Shown here piece by piece: positions 47,046 to 59,204 of a stretch of 64,000 bases of DNA (positions are counted from its first letter, which is position 1; each line of letters opens with the position of its first letter). Position numbers and translations under genes: made by a program. Below the pieces are notes generated by a model. The model was not told the DNA's origin, did not search any database, and saw only the letters and a program-made list of their open reading frames with translations. This DNA is from Eucommia ulmoides (Eukaryota; Streptophyta; Magnoliopsida; Garryales; Eucommiaceae): the NCBI GenBank assembly GCA_016647705.1, contig CM028330.1, positions 48,264,397 to 48,328,396 of the forward strand, written 5' to 3'.

Positions 47046-47310
47046 GTTGAGACGTTAACCAAAGTGAATCCAAGGGAAGTGCTCTATCTTTATCTAGTGG
47101 TAACACTTATAGTAGTAAGTGCAACACTGGTGAAGGATCACACAGGAAGACAAAGGCTAGTTTACTACATCAGCAAATTGTTGGTCCTAGTAGAAGCTTG
47201 CTACATTGAATTGGAGAAGCTCACCCTAACTCTGGTCACCGCAGCACGACAGCTTAAACCATACTACCAGGCACATAAGATCAGGGTGCTGACCTCCTAC
47301 CCACTCTAAG
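47046..47310 (+). pseudogene. D1 RNase H (Ty3-type)
   Basis: Frame 47028-47309: PREVLYLYLVV, a GRQRLVYYISK block, then ELEKLTLTLVTAARQLKPYY. This is the RT-linked RNase H pattern (LYLYL, P-VYY-SK-L, Y--LEKL-LALV-AAR-L-PYF). It is truncated at its C-terminus by stops. Confidence 0.75.
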
Positions 47311-47499
47311 CTATAATACACAGTCCAGAGGCTTCTGGACGACTCATGAAATGGGTTGTAGAGATTGGATAGTTCTTCATCAAATATAAGGCCAAAAACT
47401 ACAATCAAAGGACAATTCTGGGCGGATTTGATTATTGAGCTGACTCCTCAAGCAGAAATTGCAATGGAATACGGGGAGTGCCTTGATCAATCAGCTACG

Positions 47500-47795
47500 C
47501 CATGAAATTTGTAGGTTGATGAGGCTTCAAACATGAAGGGGTGTGGGGTAGACATAGTCCTGTAGACACCTAAAGAAGATAAGCTCAAAAAGGCAATACA
47601 GCTCGGCTTTCAAACCTCCAACAACGAAGTAGTGATTATTGGTTTAACTCTTGCCAAAGAGTTAGAATCCCAACATCTGGAGGTAAAATTAGACTTCCAA
47701 TTGGTGGTTAATCAGACAAATGAAGTGTTCACAATAAATGAAAAAATATTGCACCTTTACGTTAAGAAGGTGAAAGAGTTAATCTCTCCAATGTA
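47500..47795 (+). pseudogene. D1 second RNase H (archaeal-type, Tat-specific)
   Basis: VDEASNMKGCGVDIVL, then FQTSNNEVVIIGLTLAKELE and VKLDFQLVVNQTNEVF. These match the D-x-x-S-N-G-G--VL, NNE-EY-AL--GL--A and SD-QL-V-Q blocks of the additional RNase H found in Tat-lineage elements. A second such domain after the Ty3 RNase H is the lineage mark. Stops at several positions. Confidence 0.75.
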
Positions 47796-47889
47796 GAGCT
47801 GCAAATTCGAAGCCGTTCCAAGGCTTCAAAACAAAAAGATAGATGCTTTGTTAGTATTAGGTTCTACATTTCAACTTGATCAGTAGTTT

Positions 47890-49200
47890 GAGCTAGTGGA
47901 ATTCCTTGAGCAACCATCTATAGAAGCACTAGCTCACCATCGTGCATGCATAGGTCAGCTGGATCAACAAGACGACGGGAGAACCCTTCTAGTTCAGTAC
48001 TTAAAGGAAGGGATTCTACCAAAGGATAAGGACTCTACTAAAAGAATTCTATACAAACTATCAAGGTATGTGTTGATCGATGATAAATTGTATAAAAGAT
48101 CTTTTTCCCAACCATTATTAATTTGTATAGGACCAAAGGAAGCTACCTACGTCCTACAAGAACTTCATGAAGAGGTTTGGGGCATATCATCAAGGAGGAA
48201 GCACCCTGGTTAACAAGGCCTTACGTGTGGGGTATTACTAGCCAATGATGCGCAATGATACACAAGAGTACGTCAAGAAATGCGACAAATGCCAACGATT
48301 CTCCATTGATATCAAGGTCCCAACTCAACAGCAAACAACAATAACTAGCCTACGGCCATTTGCTCAATGGGAGATGGATGTGCTATGACCATTTACCCCA
48401 ATATCGGGAAACAAAAAATACCTACTGGTAGTGATTGACTACTTTACCAAGTGGGTTGAAGCTGAAGCCTTCACAATAGTAGGAGAAAATAAGGTAAAGA
48501 ACTTTCTTTGAAAGAACACAATATGTCGTTTTGGTATTCTTGTGATACTCATATTTGATAACGACAAACTTTTCACCAGCAGGAAAGTTGCATGGATGTA
48601 TGACGAACTAAAGATTCAACATTATACATCTTGCCTGGCGTACTCGCAAGACAATAGACAAGATGAGGTGACAAACCTTTCTATTAAAGAGGACTCAAGA
48701 AACAATTGGATGATGCCAAAGGTAAGTGGGTAGAAGAATTACTTGGAGTATTGTGGGTTGATCGGACCACTCCAATAACTACTACATGGGAGACACTATT
48801 CTCAATGACTTACAGAACTGAAGTTGTTGTTCCAGTAGAGATAGGGTGCTATCTAGATGGGATAGATCAGTAAACCTTATGGAGAATGAAGAAGCTATCT
48901 GATAGGAGATGGACCTACTGGAGGAGACACGTGATAGGGCGACAATGAGGATGGAAGCCTACAAGTTAAGGATGGATCAGATGTTTAACCATGCAGTACA
49001 TCCCCGACACTTTGCAGTAGGAGACTTGGTACTCCAGAGAGCAATGCCTTATCACCCAGAAGCTGGCTTGGGAAGGCTAGCTCCTAACTAGGAAGACCCC
49101 TACCGAGTTATGGAAGTAAATAGGCCAGGGACCTACTAGCTGGAAGACCAAGATGGCGTGGCGATCCCAAGGCCATAGAACATCTCCCACTTATGGAAAT
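47890..49200 (+). pseudogene. D1 integrase, broken
   Basis: 47896-48213: LVQYLKEGILPKDKDSTKRI, DDKLYKRSFSQPLLICIGPK and LQELHEEVWG (start of the zinc-binding HHCC region). Next KKCDKCQRFSIDIKVP, the second half of HHCC, then FAQWEMDVL, LLVVIDYFTKWVEAEAFT, a FDNDKLFTSRKVAWMYDEL block and NRQDEVTNLSIKE. The three DDE positions can still be found, but stops and frameshifts separate them. The end (RPxNISHLWKYLYE) lacks a chromodomain. Confidence 0.85.
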
Positions 49201-49453
49201 ATTTATATGAGTTTTTTAATCATTCTATGCTCATGCTTTTCATTAATATTTTCAAGTTCTTTTTTCCTATGCGAGACATCATTTGAATAAAGCAAATAAA
49301 AAGTTTTCTTCATCAACTTTTGTGAGATTTTGTTATTGTGATGCTACGATTCTTATCACACACAAAATATTTAGTGAATTGAAACTAAATGTAGGACAAA
49401 CATTTTGGCATTGAGGTCAAGTAACTGAGCATCTTATATCATCATGAGAAAAG

Positions 49454-49938
49454 CTGGTCAGCTTACTCATTCATTAATGAGCAGAGCAAATCAGTTTACT
49501 CACTAAAACTGATCAATTTAGCTCAGCATGATTAGAGCTAACCAACTTACTCATTCCTAAATGAGTAGAGAAGATTAGTTTACTTACTAAAACTGAGCAA
49601 TTTAGCTCAACATGAGTAGAGTTGATCAGCTTACTATTCACAAATGAGCAAAGCAGGTTAGTTTACTCACTAAAATTGAGCAATTTAGCTCAGGATGAGC
49701 AGAGATAATAAGCTTACTCATTCCTAAATGAGCATAGCAGATCAGTTTACTTACTAAAATTGAGTAATTCAACTCAGCATGAGTAGAGATGATCATTTTA
49801 CTCATTCACAAATGAGCAAAGCAGATCAGTTTACTGACTAAAACTGAGCGATTTAGCTCAGCGGAGCAAATCAACTTACTCATGAGCGAGCTGGTCAACT
49901 TACTCATAAAGCTGGTTAGCTTACTCATAAACCACTTA
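49454..49938. repeat. 84-bp tandem repeat after D1 pol
   Basis: The word AATTTAGCTCA or its variants starts at 49515, 49599, 49682, 49766 and 49850, a period of 83-84 bp. Each unit contains GAGCAGAGC-like and ATCAGTTTACTCACTAAAA-like segments. The last unit decays into shorter CTGGTCAACTTACTCATAAA repeats. Tat-lineage elements are known for tandem repeats in this position. Confidence 0.85.
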
Positions 49939-50434
49939 GTATAAAAACCAAATATAATCTAAATAACTGAGCATCTCAACTCAGCATTGTCGCCATGATC
50001 AAAGCAGATCGGCTTACTTATATAATGCCTCGTTCCAAAGCATCTCAACCCAGCCTTGGACAACGCATCTTATTCTGAACAGTACAGAATTAGTTTGCCA
50101 TTTGTAACTTCTAGTCTTCCAGGCTAGGGAAAGTTAGTTGTCGTCAACACAACTAATTCAAACAAGATACATCATCCTGAAAAGTTATTCAAATCTACAT
50201 TATGGTTAGGTTTGTAATTCAAAGGTTTTACTTATTGCCTAACGTCTTAAATTAGTTCATAACTCGCTTAGTTGTTAAAAAAAATAAAAATATGAAACAG
50301 AGAATTGTTCGTTGCACAAGAAAATAAAAAAAGAAAACAAGATCAAGAACAGAAAAACTATTCATTCCAAAAATAAAAAAACCAAAAAAGAAGAAAAGTT
50401 TTTCTTCTGGTTAACCGAGGCTGACTGGGTGGTA
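49939..50434. other. D1 spacer between tandem repeats and antisense ORF
   Basis: AT-rich non-coding DNA without a recognised motif. A-rich tracts lie at 50278-50400, similar in character to the tract left of the K antisense ORF. Confidence 0.5.
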
Positions 50435-53380
50435 TCATTCTAACCCAGGAGAAAGAGACGAACCCAAACCTTCAGAATTCAAGTTAGAAAGATAAAATTC
50501 ATGCTCCTCGTATTGATTAATCATGTTGATCAATTCTCGGATCTTGGCCTTCTTCGTCTCGTTCTTCTCCAGAAGCTTGTCTCGCTTTGCTTTGATGGAA
50601 TCACTAAAAATCTTATGGTAATAAAAGTCAGTGGCTAAATCACGTTTACTCCTCTTAGATTTCTTTAGTTCTTCCTGGAGTTCAAGAAGATGTGAGATGG
50701 CGTAGAAATGGGTTGCTTCTAGAGTGGCAAAAGCACCACTGGAATCTTTTAGAGCACGAAGGTGAGGGTCCTCATCTATGGCAGTCTTGGCCTTGGTCAT
50801 CAGGGTATGAAATGTCTTACCTACCTCGATATCTTTCTATCTCTAAAATTGAATCTCTTCAAAGGAATAAGGGGTTAGCCATGAAAAAGAAAGTGATGAA
50901 CATGCCATAGTTACAGAGCGATCAAAAAGGAAATCATAGAGGGATCGAGAAATGAAGAAAACCTTTAAAGAAGTAAGAAAAAAATAAATTAAGATACTAA
51001 AGAATATCGACACTTGGTTTAGCTTTAAATAACCAAACTAATGAAGAGAGAGAAGAAAACAAAACGTTAAAAAAATGTGGATTAAATATGCGAGTGATGT
51101 GCTCTGATAAATTATATACCATAATTATCATAATATGTTTTCAAGACTAATTGACAACTACTGTTTTAAGTAGGTTATGATGGTAAAGAGTTGTCATTAC
51201 AAAAAATTAATTACAGACACAAAAAAAAAAAGAATTAAAAAGACAGAAGGTTAAATTACGGAATGATGTTCTGATCAGTGACATTTGGCTAGACAGGGGT
51301 CAACACAGTAGTAGCATCAACAGGCAGAGCATGACTCAGGACTTGGGCTAAGTGTGGAGCAAGTTGATCAGGAACGTCTAGGGCTGAGCTATCTACTGGT
51401 ACTTCGGTAGCTGGTGTGGACGAGAGTCGTTTGTCTTCAACGATCTCTTTCTCACTCTCAACAGTATTTTCCCCTTTGGTGCATCCCTTAGCTTAGCATC
51501 CAAGAAGGAAAGTTGCAGGTCTGGATATTCCACTGACACTCTCTTGATCTTCTTCTAAATTCATCCGAGAGGTCCTTGATCGTCTGTTCAGACTCATTCA
51601 TTTTGGCTATCAGCTCAGTAGCCAGCCTCTCTACCTTTTGTATCTGATCAGTAAACTTTAATCTCTCTTGTTCCAACTTAGCCAATAGACGATCTCTCTC
51701 ATTCTGTAGTTGATGGAGGGCATTATGTTTTTCTTGAAGGGCGTTCTCTTTCGCTTGGAAGGCAACGTATTTGGCCTCAAGATCAGCATCCTATTGATCG
51801 ATCACCAAGCGAGCTATATTGATCTCTTTAGTCAAGTAGCAGACTTCATCCCTCAAAGACGAGCTTTCTCCTCTCAAGGCAGTGCACTCCACCTGAAGCC
51901 CACTATTTTCTGAGCAATAGAGATCATTGTCTTTTTGTAGTGCCTCCCCTTACTCGTTCGTAGAATACAGCTCCATCTCGTACTTTTCCTGAGAAGACTT
52001 TGCCGAAACTTGGTTAGTGTCCAGATGAAGCTTCTACTCCTCTAAGATACAGATGCTCTCTTCCAGCTTGTTGGACTCAGTTAGTTAATGCATGAGTTGA
52101 ACATCCAACTCATTTACATTATTACCACTACAGGCCAAAGCAAATCACACATAGATGCTATATAGTAAGCAGTAAGAAATCAATAAACAGCTTGGCAAAA
52201 ATAAATAACTTATCAAAAGGCACAACAATTTCCTGAAGGAGTTCACATATTAGCATCCTGAATAGTTCAACTTTATTGTGACCATTAGTCCTCTATTTGC
52301 CCTTGCTCCAAGACCTCTCGTACAATTTGATGGTGTCATCAAAGATTGCACATCGACCTGGTACTGAGGGACAAACCTCCTAGATCTGTTTGCATATTTA
52401 TTATTTAGTCATACCACGACCACTTGATGCACCCTAGCTGGAAGAGGTTGGCGATTGGTTGATAAAGGCTTAGCAGCGGTACAAACATCAGCTGCCCTTG
52501 CAGCAGGCTCCGGCTCTTTGACCTCTGTAGGGACAGGTATTAAGAGTGTTGGGACCGTCACTGAGATCACTCTGTGCCTATATGAATGCTCAAATGGTAG
52601 GAGTCATCATCGTCGGATATAGTAACTGTCAGGACAAAAGAGTGAGGTAGAGGATTAGTAGGAGGTTAGACAACAGGCTGAATTGGTTGGCCTGTCTCTA
52701 GTGAAACAGAGGCCTTAGTAGAACGGAAAGCTGCCAACCTTGTAACGGTAGCAACGGGCTGGGTTGACGATTGGCTAGCTAAATGGAATACTTTTTCACA
52801 AGCCTCTTCTTCGTCTTTCCAATTTACAACTTTGCCAGCTCATTGAATTGGGATGCATCCATTTCTGGTCGGATGAATGGGTGATGGGCTAAAATTTTGC
52901 AGGATCGCTCTTTTAGAACTGGTAACCTTCTTAATTCTCTTTCGATTCTAGCTATAAGCCCAAGATTTTTGCAAGCTCCCTCACCTATATCAGAAACCCT
53001 AGAAAAGACATCAAAATTATTGTTGTAGAATTCCGAAGAATCAAATTGTCAAGAAAACAATAAGAAAAATTACTTGGGAAATTGAAGTATCTCGGTACAA
53101 TAGAAGGTTGTTCTACTTCTTCAAGAGAGAATTCCCAATCACCTGAGAAAAAGAGATACCACTATTGCCAATTTCTCACTTTAACGGGAAGGTTGGTAAG
53201 GAAAGGAATTTTTTTGGGAAAGGAATAATAATATCTCCCAAGGTTACAAAGGAATTTTAGGAGTCTTATACTTCTAATTATATCTACAGAAAGGGACACT
53301 TCATTTTCTCAAGAAAGAGAAATGACTCCCATGATTTGACGAAAGCCATTGGGGGATAACTAACCAGGGGTTATCTCTAC
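50435..53380 (-). pseudogene. D1 antisense extra ORF, C-terminal and middle parts
   Basis: Minus strand: 50800-50435 (121 residues) with ATLEATHFYAISHLLELQEE, LKKSKRSKRDLATDFYY and KAKIRELINMINQYEEHEFY, strongly helical; 51685-51488 with LEQERLKFTDQIQKVERLAT, a coiled coil. Further upstream, 51700-53000 is low-complexity and broken. The protein runs opposite to gag-pol and lies between pol and the 3' LTR, as extra ORFs of Tat elements do. The N-terminal part lies beyond element I (58829-59060). Role unknown; perhaps a structural partner of gag. Confidence 0.6.
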
Positions 53381-53399
53381 ATGACGAAAGAGATTAAGA

Positions 53400-54696
53400 A
53401 GAAGAAGAAGAGTAAAAGGAAAAGTGAGTATGTACTCAAACATCCATTTCTAAAGGCCATTGGCTCTACTACCATAGTCGTGAAAACCACCGTTGCAGCA
53501 ATCAAAGGGCAGAACGCCCACTGCTTATCCACCTCTACAGTAGTTTATCTCACCGGGGCAACGTTGAAAGGGTAGAAGCCCACTGACTTCCCATCGCTAT
53601 AGTAATCAATCCCACCCTAGTAGTGGTAAGCCTGCCGATATCCCCACAGCTGTAGGGGTGCTTATGACTGCTGCAGTGGTGAAGCCCCTAGCTGTAAAGT
53701 GTTTTAGGATATTTTATAGAATTTTTTTTTCTTTTGGTTTCAACATCACTCCCCCTTTGAGGAGAACGTTTTTGGGTGTTCTTGAGAGCTCCAAAACCAT
53801 ACCAAGCTAGAAGAACACAAATCCAAGAAGAGAGAACAAGATCAGAGCGATTTTAGCGAACGTGGATCCGTCTATTCTTCAAATAACAATTTTTCTCCTT
53901 TGTTTCTCTCTTTATTTATTATATTTGGTTGGCTTTTGATCATTTTTAGCTTATATATAGTTGTATATGTGGTTATATCCATGAGCTAAACATATATTGT
54001 TTAGGGGTTGATTTGTGTATGAAAATGTTGTTTCGTTGAATCGTTGTTTCGTTAACGGTTGTTTATCTTTATCCGATTGTATTTAACATTTTATTACTTA
54101 TATTATATGGTTGTTATGATATATTGGTTGGTTTGAGAAATAGGGTTTTGACGCTTGAGAGAGGTAACCCCGAATTCCGACTAGGGTTTAAACACAACGC
54201 GACAATCTAATGACCTGGGAGGGTATTAGAAAGTGTGCAATCCATAAGGTTGGGGCAAGACTCATGTGATTAGTTTCATTAGACGGTTGACGGGGACATC
54301 AACGTTGACGCAAAGTCACATATTCATTCACTTTACACTCGGGAGAGGTAGTGAGTGAGTTTTTGATATGTAGATTGTTGGATAATTTAAATACTGTTAA
54401 TGTAAACGAGACTAAAATAAACACATTTAAGTGAACGAAGTTAATCCCTAGACAATATGTTCCCGTTAATGTCAATATTAGTATTGTAATTAAATTAGAT
54501 AGTATTTTAGTTTAGTATATATTAAAAACAAAAATCTAATTTTTATCGCCTAAATAAAGTCCAGTTATGATAATTGTGGTACTTAGTTAAAATTTAATCC
54601 AATCCTTGTGGATACAACAACCCTTACTCTTCCCTATTTTATAAAACTTGACCCATACACTTGCGTTAAAAGTAGCGATGTAATATTCCGCTACCA
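53400..54696 (+). repeat. I 5' LTR, 5'-truncated
   Basis: Aligns with the 3' LTR from roughly 57570 onwards; sharp agreement begins near 53460 (GTGAAAACCAC). It ends TTCCGCTACCA. The missing part corresponds to the LTR start. Confidence 0.7.
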
Positions 54697-54833
54697 AGTT
54701 TTTAGCGCCATTGCCAGGGATTGGTTTTTAGATTGTTGTTGATATTGTGAGTAAGTAACTTGATTTTAATTTAGGCATTTATTTAATTTTTAATTTTTGT
54801 TTGTAGTTTTGTTTATCTTGCGAGCTACTTGAA

Positions 54834-55830
54834 AATGTTAAATCAATAAGTGCTATTGCATTTCTTTCAACAAGATTCTGAGCCATTTTATTGTTCTTGG
54901 GATAGATACAAGGAGTTGCTATTGTGGTTCCCCAATCATTGTTTTCTGAGAGAGTGTCAATTACTGAACTTCTTCAATGGGCTATTAGCCGTAATAAGAA
55001 CTTGGGTGGAAAGCTGAAACAGTACCACCTCTTTTGACCAACTAACTGCAGACGAAGCCTATTAGTTGTTGGAAGACATGGCAGAGTTTGATTTTCACTG
55101 TTGGAATTATTCAACGAGCTACCAAAGATTGGTGGAGAGTTTCACTATTTCAGCGCCAAGGATTGACAACCCAAACCAACAAATGGAGTCTTTCCCTGCC
55201 TTGGAAACCATGTTCGCTGAATTTATAGGAGAGACTCAGGCTTTTTGGAGAAAAATGAATGATCGTCTTAATGAGCATGTGGTTTGTCTTGACAATATTG
55301 AGACGACCTGTGCTAAAATTGTTGAGACCGTAAAGTCTCTTAAGACTCAAATCAGTCAGCTTATTTGCTTAATTGAGAGTGAGTAAGAAGAAGTGGCATT
55401 GATAGACACGCAAGCCACATCCAATTGTGAAAGCTACGAGGAACAACCGAATACGAGCGGGAGGAACTTAGGTTCATGCTATGATGATGATTCAAATGAA
55501 ATGAAAACCCAAGCATGAACCGACGATTGTGATTCTTCATGATTTGAGATCCAACTATTGATGCCGCCACAGATCCAAGATGATCATATCTATGAGAATC
55601 GAATGTGGATCAATTGTCCTCCACCGCCTTTTGTAACGTTCATTCAGCCCAATAGAGCACATGAGACAGAGAAAAGTCTTTTTGAGAGTTTGAGCTAAGC
55701 AATACTATATTTTGCCAAGCGTGAGGGCATTCTGAATCAAGACCCATATGTGGTGTTGTATGGCACTTACTATGGGCGAACATTGCTCTTTGATAAGCAC
55801 TTTTCTATGTTAAGGTGAGGACATTAAACC
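54834..55830 (+). pseudogene. I gag-like ORF
   Basis: The frame begins MLNQ (stop) VLLHFFQQDSEPFYCSWDRY, then LLLWFPNHCFLRECQLLNFF, LLEDMAEFDFHCWNYSTSYQ, NPNQQMESFPALETMFAEFI and a coiled coil (TVKSLKTQISQLICLIESE). A second piece (55560-55830) contains KREGILNQDPYVVLYGTYYG. The order equals that of H. The first half resembles Athila gag (W-RYK-LL--P-H-F, A--LLE-MA). Several stops. No zinc knuckle is visible. Confidence 0.65.
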
Positions 55831-57413
55831 AAGTGCTTCTTGGGAGTCAACCCAAGTTTTCAAAACAAATTAGATCCATCACCGCCAACTTCACTTGGAG
55901 GCGAGATTGTCTTGCCTCCCAGGTACGTGTTCTAAACCACTTTCGTCGGCATGCTATATTTCAATTGTTGAGAACGATGATTAGGTCATTGTTGACACTA
56001 CCCTTTTAAGTTTGGGAGTGATGTGTAGTATGTTAGTATGTTTTATTGTTGTTATTTATATAGTCTAAGTTAATTTATTGTTTAATTGTATGGATGCTTG
56101 TTTAGTTTAGTTAGTATGTTATTGTTTAAAGTAGTTGTTGTTGTGTGTATTGAGTTTTGTAGTTCATCTAGGCTATTACCCAATGATGATATTATCCCGT
56201 AGTTGTTTTTCGAGGTCAGGGATAGTGCCCATTCATGTGTGTTATGTGTGCTTGACATTTCGTTGTGGTAAACGTTATTGTGGATCCTAACTTGCATGAG
56301 CACTTAACTCAATGTATAGCTATCCAATTGATTTGACGCTGATTATCCGTTAGCCAAGTTCATGACAATAGGGATTCTAGAACCTGATTAGGGGAAACTT
56401 GAGGCAAAATCTTATGCGAGATAGTTCAGGAGACATGATTTAGGCCTTCATTTTTATCGCTTGAGCCTTTAAATCTTACCTTGTTATATGTTTGTCCCTC
56501 GTTACCCTATCGAATCCTATAAGTCATTTCAATTCTGAACATGTAACAATTCCCTGACCAATTAAAGTTTTTTCAAACCACTATTGCTAAACCTAAGGCA
56601 CGATTTGAGTGAAATCAAGTTAGCGTTTGTTATACTACTTGAAGTGAGTGGTTGGGTTTTGGGCGAGCTATTGATTAGTTTGGTATTCGAGTACTCACTT
56701 GTCATTTTTTTATCGTATTTCCACACCTGTCAATTTGTACAAATCAAATATGTTTGGGGGTGTGTTTGTTGAAAAAAGAAAAAAGAAAAAAAGAATAAAT
56801 ATAGTTCTATTTTTGTTTTATCTTGACAAATAAGTACTACATTTTCAAATATAAGTTTAGGGTTGTTTCGAATTGATCTATGTGGAGGCTACGAGTGTGA
56901 TTGAGCCAAGCGTTATGCCTCTGGTATCATTAAGTTAATAACGTTGACCTGTTTTTATATTTCAATATACCTTTGGCCATTTGACAAAAATCAAAGCAAG
57001 TCTTATTGATCTTTTTGAATTTCCAAGCCTCCATTAGTGAAGAGTGGAACCCAGTCTGGCATATGGATTTCCTATACCTTTTGGTTTTAGCCATGAACTC
57101 TGTTGGTAGATAATCCAATCCAGTCTGTGGATGGTTGTATGATGGAGTTTTTGTACACACACTTAAAAAAGATCTAGAATGACACTTACTGCTATTGAAT
57201 GTTAAAATTTTATAACACCACATGGTGTATTTTACTCCTGAACTCGATATGATTGGGGGCCGTTGAGGAAAAACATTTTGGTCGGAATAGTGGAATTCAA
57301 AAACTCGCATGTTGTTGTTTGTGTTTTTATTTGTTTTTGGTATTTTTGTTAGTTAAATAATTGTGTTTGTTTATTTTAGTGTGAGTGTTTTGCTCGAGAA
57401 CTAGCAAAATTCT
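55831..57413 (+). other. I 3' non-coding region
   Basis: Homologous to the equivalent regions of A1, A2 and B2 despite different coding content. Small open frames (for example 56584-56772) have no homologues that I recognise. Confidence 0.55.
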
Positions 57414-57428
57414 AAGTTTGGGGGTATT

Positions 57429-58828
57429 TGATAGGTATAATTTATCTATATGTTTCCAAACCGGTTTTGATAGTTTATGAGTATTATTATAGTGTTTCAA
57501 TATGTTTTAATTCATTTTTATTTGTTTTTGTTCAAAGCATGTGTTAGGAGCAAAAACGGTCTAAAAGTAAGTTAATCGGTAGGAAGACGGTAGAGAAACA
57601 GTGGAAAAACAAGCAAGAAGGCCAAACAAAGCATAAGAGGCCACTGCCTCCACCGTTGCAGTGGTGAAAACCACTACTGTAGTGACCAAAAGGCAGAACG
57701 CCCACTGCCTATCCACCACCGTAGTGTTGAAAGGGCAGAAGTCCACTTACTTCCTACCACTGTAGTGGTGAGCCTGCCGATATCCCCACGGCTGCAACGG
57801 TTCTTTTGACCGCTGCAACGGTGAAGCCCCTAGTTGTAAAGTGTTTTAGGATATTTTCTAGATGTTTTCTTGTTCTATTTTTTTTCCAACTCCACTCCCA
57901 CTTTGAGGAGAACGTTTTTGGGTGTTCTTGAGAGCTCCAAGACCATACCAAGCTAGAATAACACAAATCTAAGAAGAGGGAATAAGATTGGAGCGGTTTT
58001 AGCGAACGTGGATCTGTCCATTCTTTAGATAACAACTTTTTTCCTTTGTTTCTTTCTTTATTTCTTAGCTTTTGTTGGTAATTTTGATCATGTTTAGCTT
58101 ATATATTGTTGTATATGTGATTATAGCCATAAGCTAAGCATATATTGTTTAGGGGTTGATTTGTTTATGAAAACGTTGTTTCATTAACTGTTGTTTATCT
58201 TTATCTAATTGTGTTTACCATTTTATTACTTCCATTATATACTTGTTATGATATGTTGGTTGGTTTGAGAAATCGGCATTTGACACTCGAGAGAGGTAAC
58301 CCCGAATTCGGACTAGGGTTTAAACACAACGTGACAATCTAATGACCCAAGAAGGTATTAGAAAGTGTGCAATCCATGAGGTTGGGGCGAGACTCATGTG
58401 ATTAGTGTCGTTAGACGGTTGACAGGGACGTTGGTGTTGATGCGAAGTCGTATATTCATTCAGTTTACACTCGGGAGAGGTAGTGAGTAAGTTTTCAATA
58501 TGTAGATTGTCAGATAGTTTAAATACCATTAAAGTAAACGAGACTAAAATGAATACATTTACGTGAACGAAGTTAATCCCTAAACAATATATTCCCATTA
58601 ACGTTAATATTAGTATTGTAATTAAATTAGTTAGTATTTTAGTTTAGCATATATTAAAAACAAAAACCTAATTTGTATTACCTAAATAAAGTTTAGTTAT
58701 GATAATTGCGGTACTTAGTGACAATTTAATCCAATCCCTGTGGATACGACAACCCTTACTCTTTCCTATTCTATAAAACTTGACCCGTACACTTGTGTTG
58801 AAAGTAGCGACGTAATATTCTTCTCCCA
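57429..58828 (+). repeat. I 3' LTR
   Basis: 1400 bp. Dyads start at 57651, 57672, 57714, 57755, 57787 and 57808 (spacings 21, 42, 41, 32, 21), for example TACCAC-TGTA-GTGGTG and CACCGT-TGCA-GTGGTG, showing the arms changed in pairs relative to A2. Confidence 0.85.
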
Positions 58829-59060
58829 AAAGGCATTCATCTTTAGACGAAACCCTAATCGATGTGGATTGAAGGATGCTGTATTGTTCCGTAAAAGGCA
58901 CAAGCCATTCCCATGGAACCTTGCTCACACCTTGATCTCCCCAGGTTTTTTGAGAGATTAGAACGCTGAGTAGTGTGGGCTATCATCGTCCGCTCCGTAA
59001 AGGGATTCGACGACAAACTAGCCTTAGCAAGACTATTTAATTGAGTTAATGACATCCTAG
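58829..59060 (-). pseudogene. D1 antisense extra ORF, N-terminal scrap
   Basis: Minus-strand frame 59055-58855 begins MSLTQLNSLAKASLSSNPFT and is cut by element I at 58828. It lies directly before the D1 polypurine tract and 3' LTR on the other strand. It shows no recognisable domain; assigned by position only. Confidence 0.4.
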
Positions 59061-59204
59061 AGTAGAAGAAGAAACAATAGCAATGAAGACTATGAAGAAA
59101 AGTAGCGTAACCAAAAAGAATTGGGAAAGACGAGAACTTACGTGAAATGGGAGTGGTCTTTTGTCTCTCTTTTCTTGAATCCTCACAAAAGTTAGGAGAA
59201 AAAA

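Larger units (their letters stand above)
53400..58828 (+). mobile_element. I: Athila-like element with truncated 5' LTR
   Basis: 5' LTR remnant (about 53400-54696), PBS 54703-54720 (TAGCGCCATTGCCAGGGA), gag-like ORF, 3' non-coding region, polypurine tract 57414-57428 and full 3' LTR (57429-58828, ending CTCCCA). The first roughly 150-180 bp of the 5' LTR cannot be found, so no left TSD was identified; AAAGG (58829-58833) is the expected right copy. It is inserted in the D1 antisense ORF. Confidence 0.8.
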
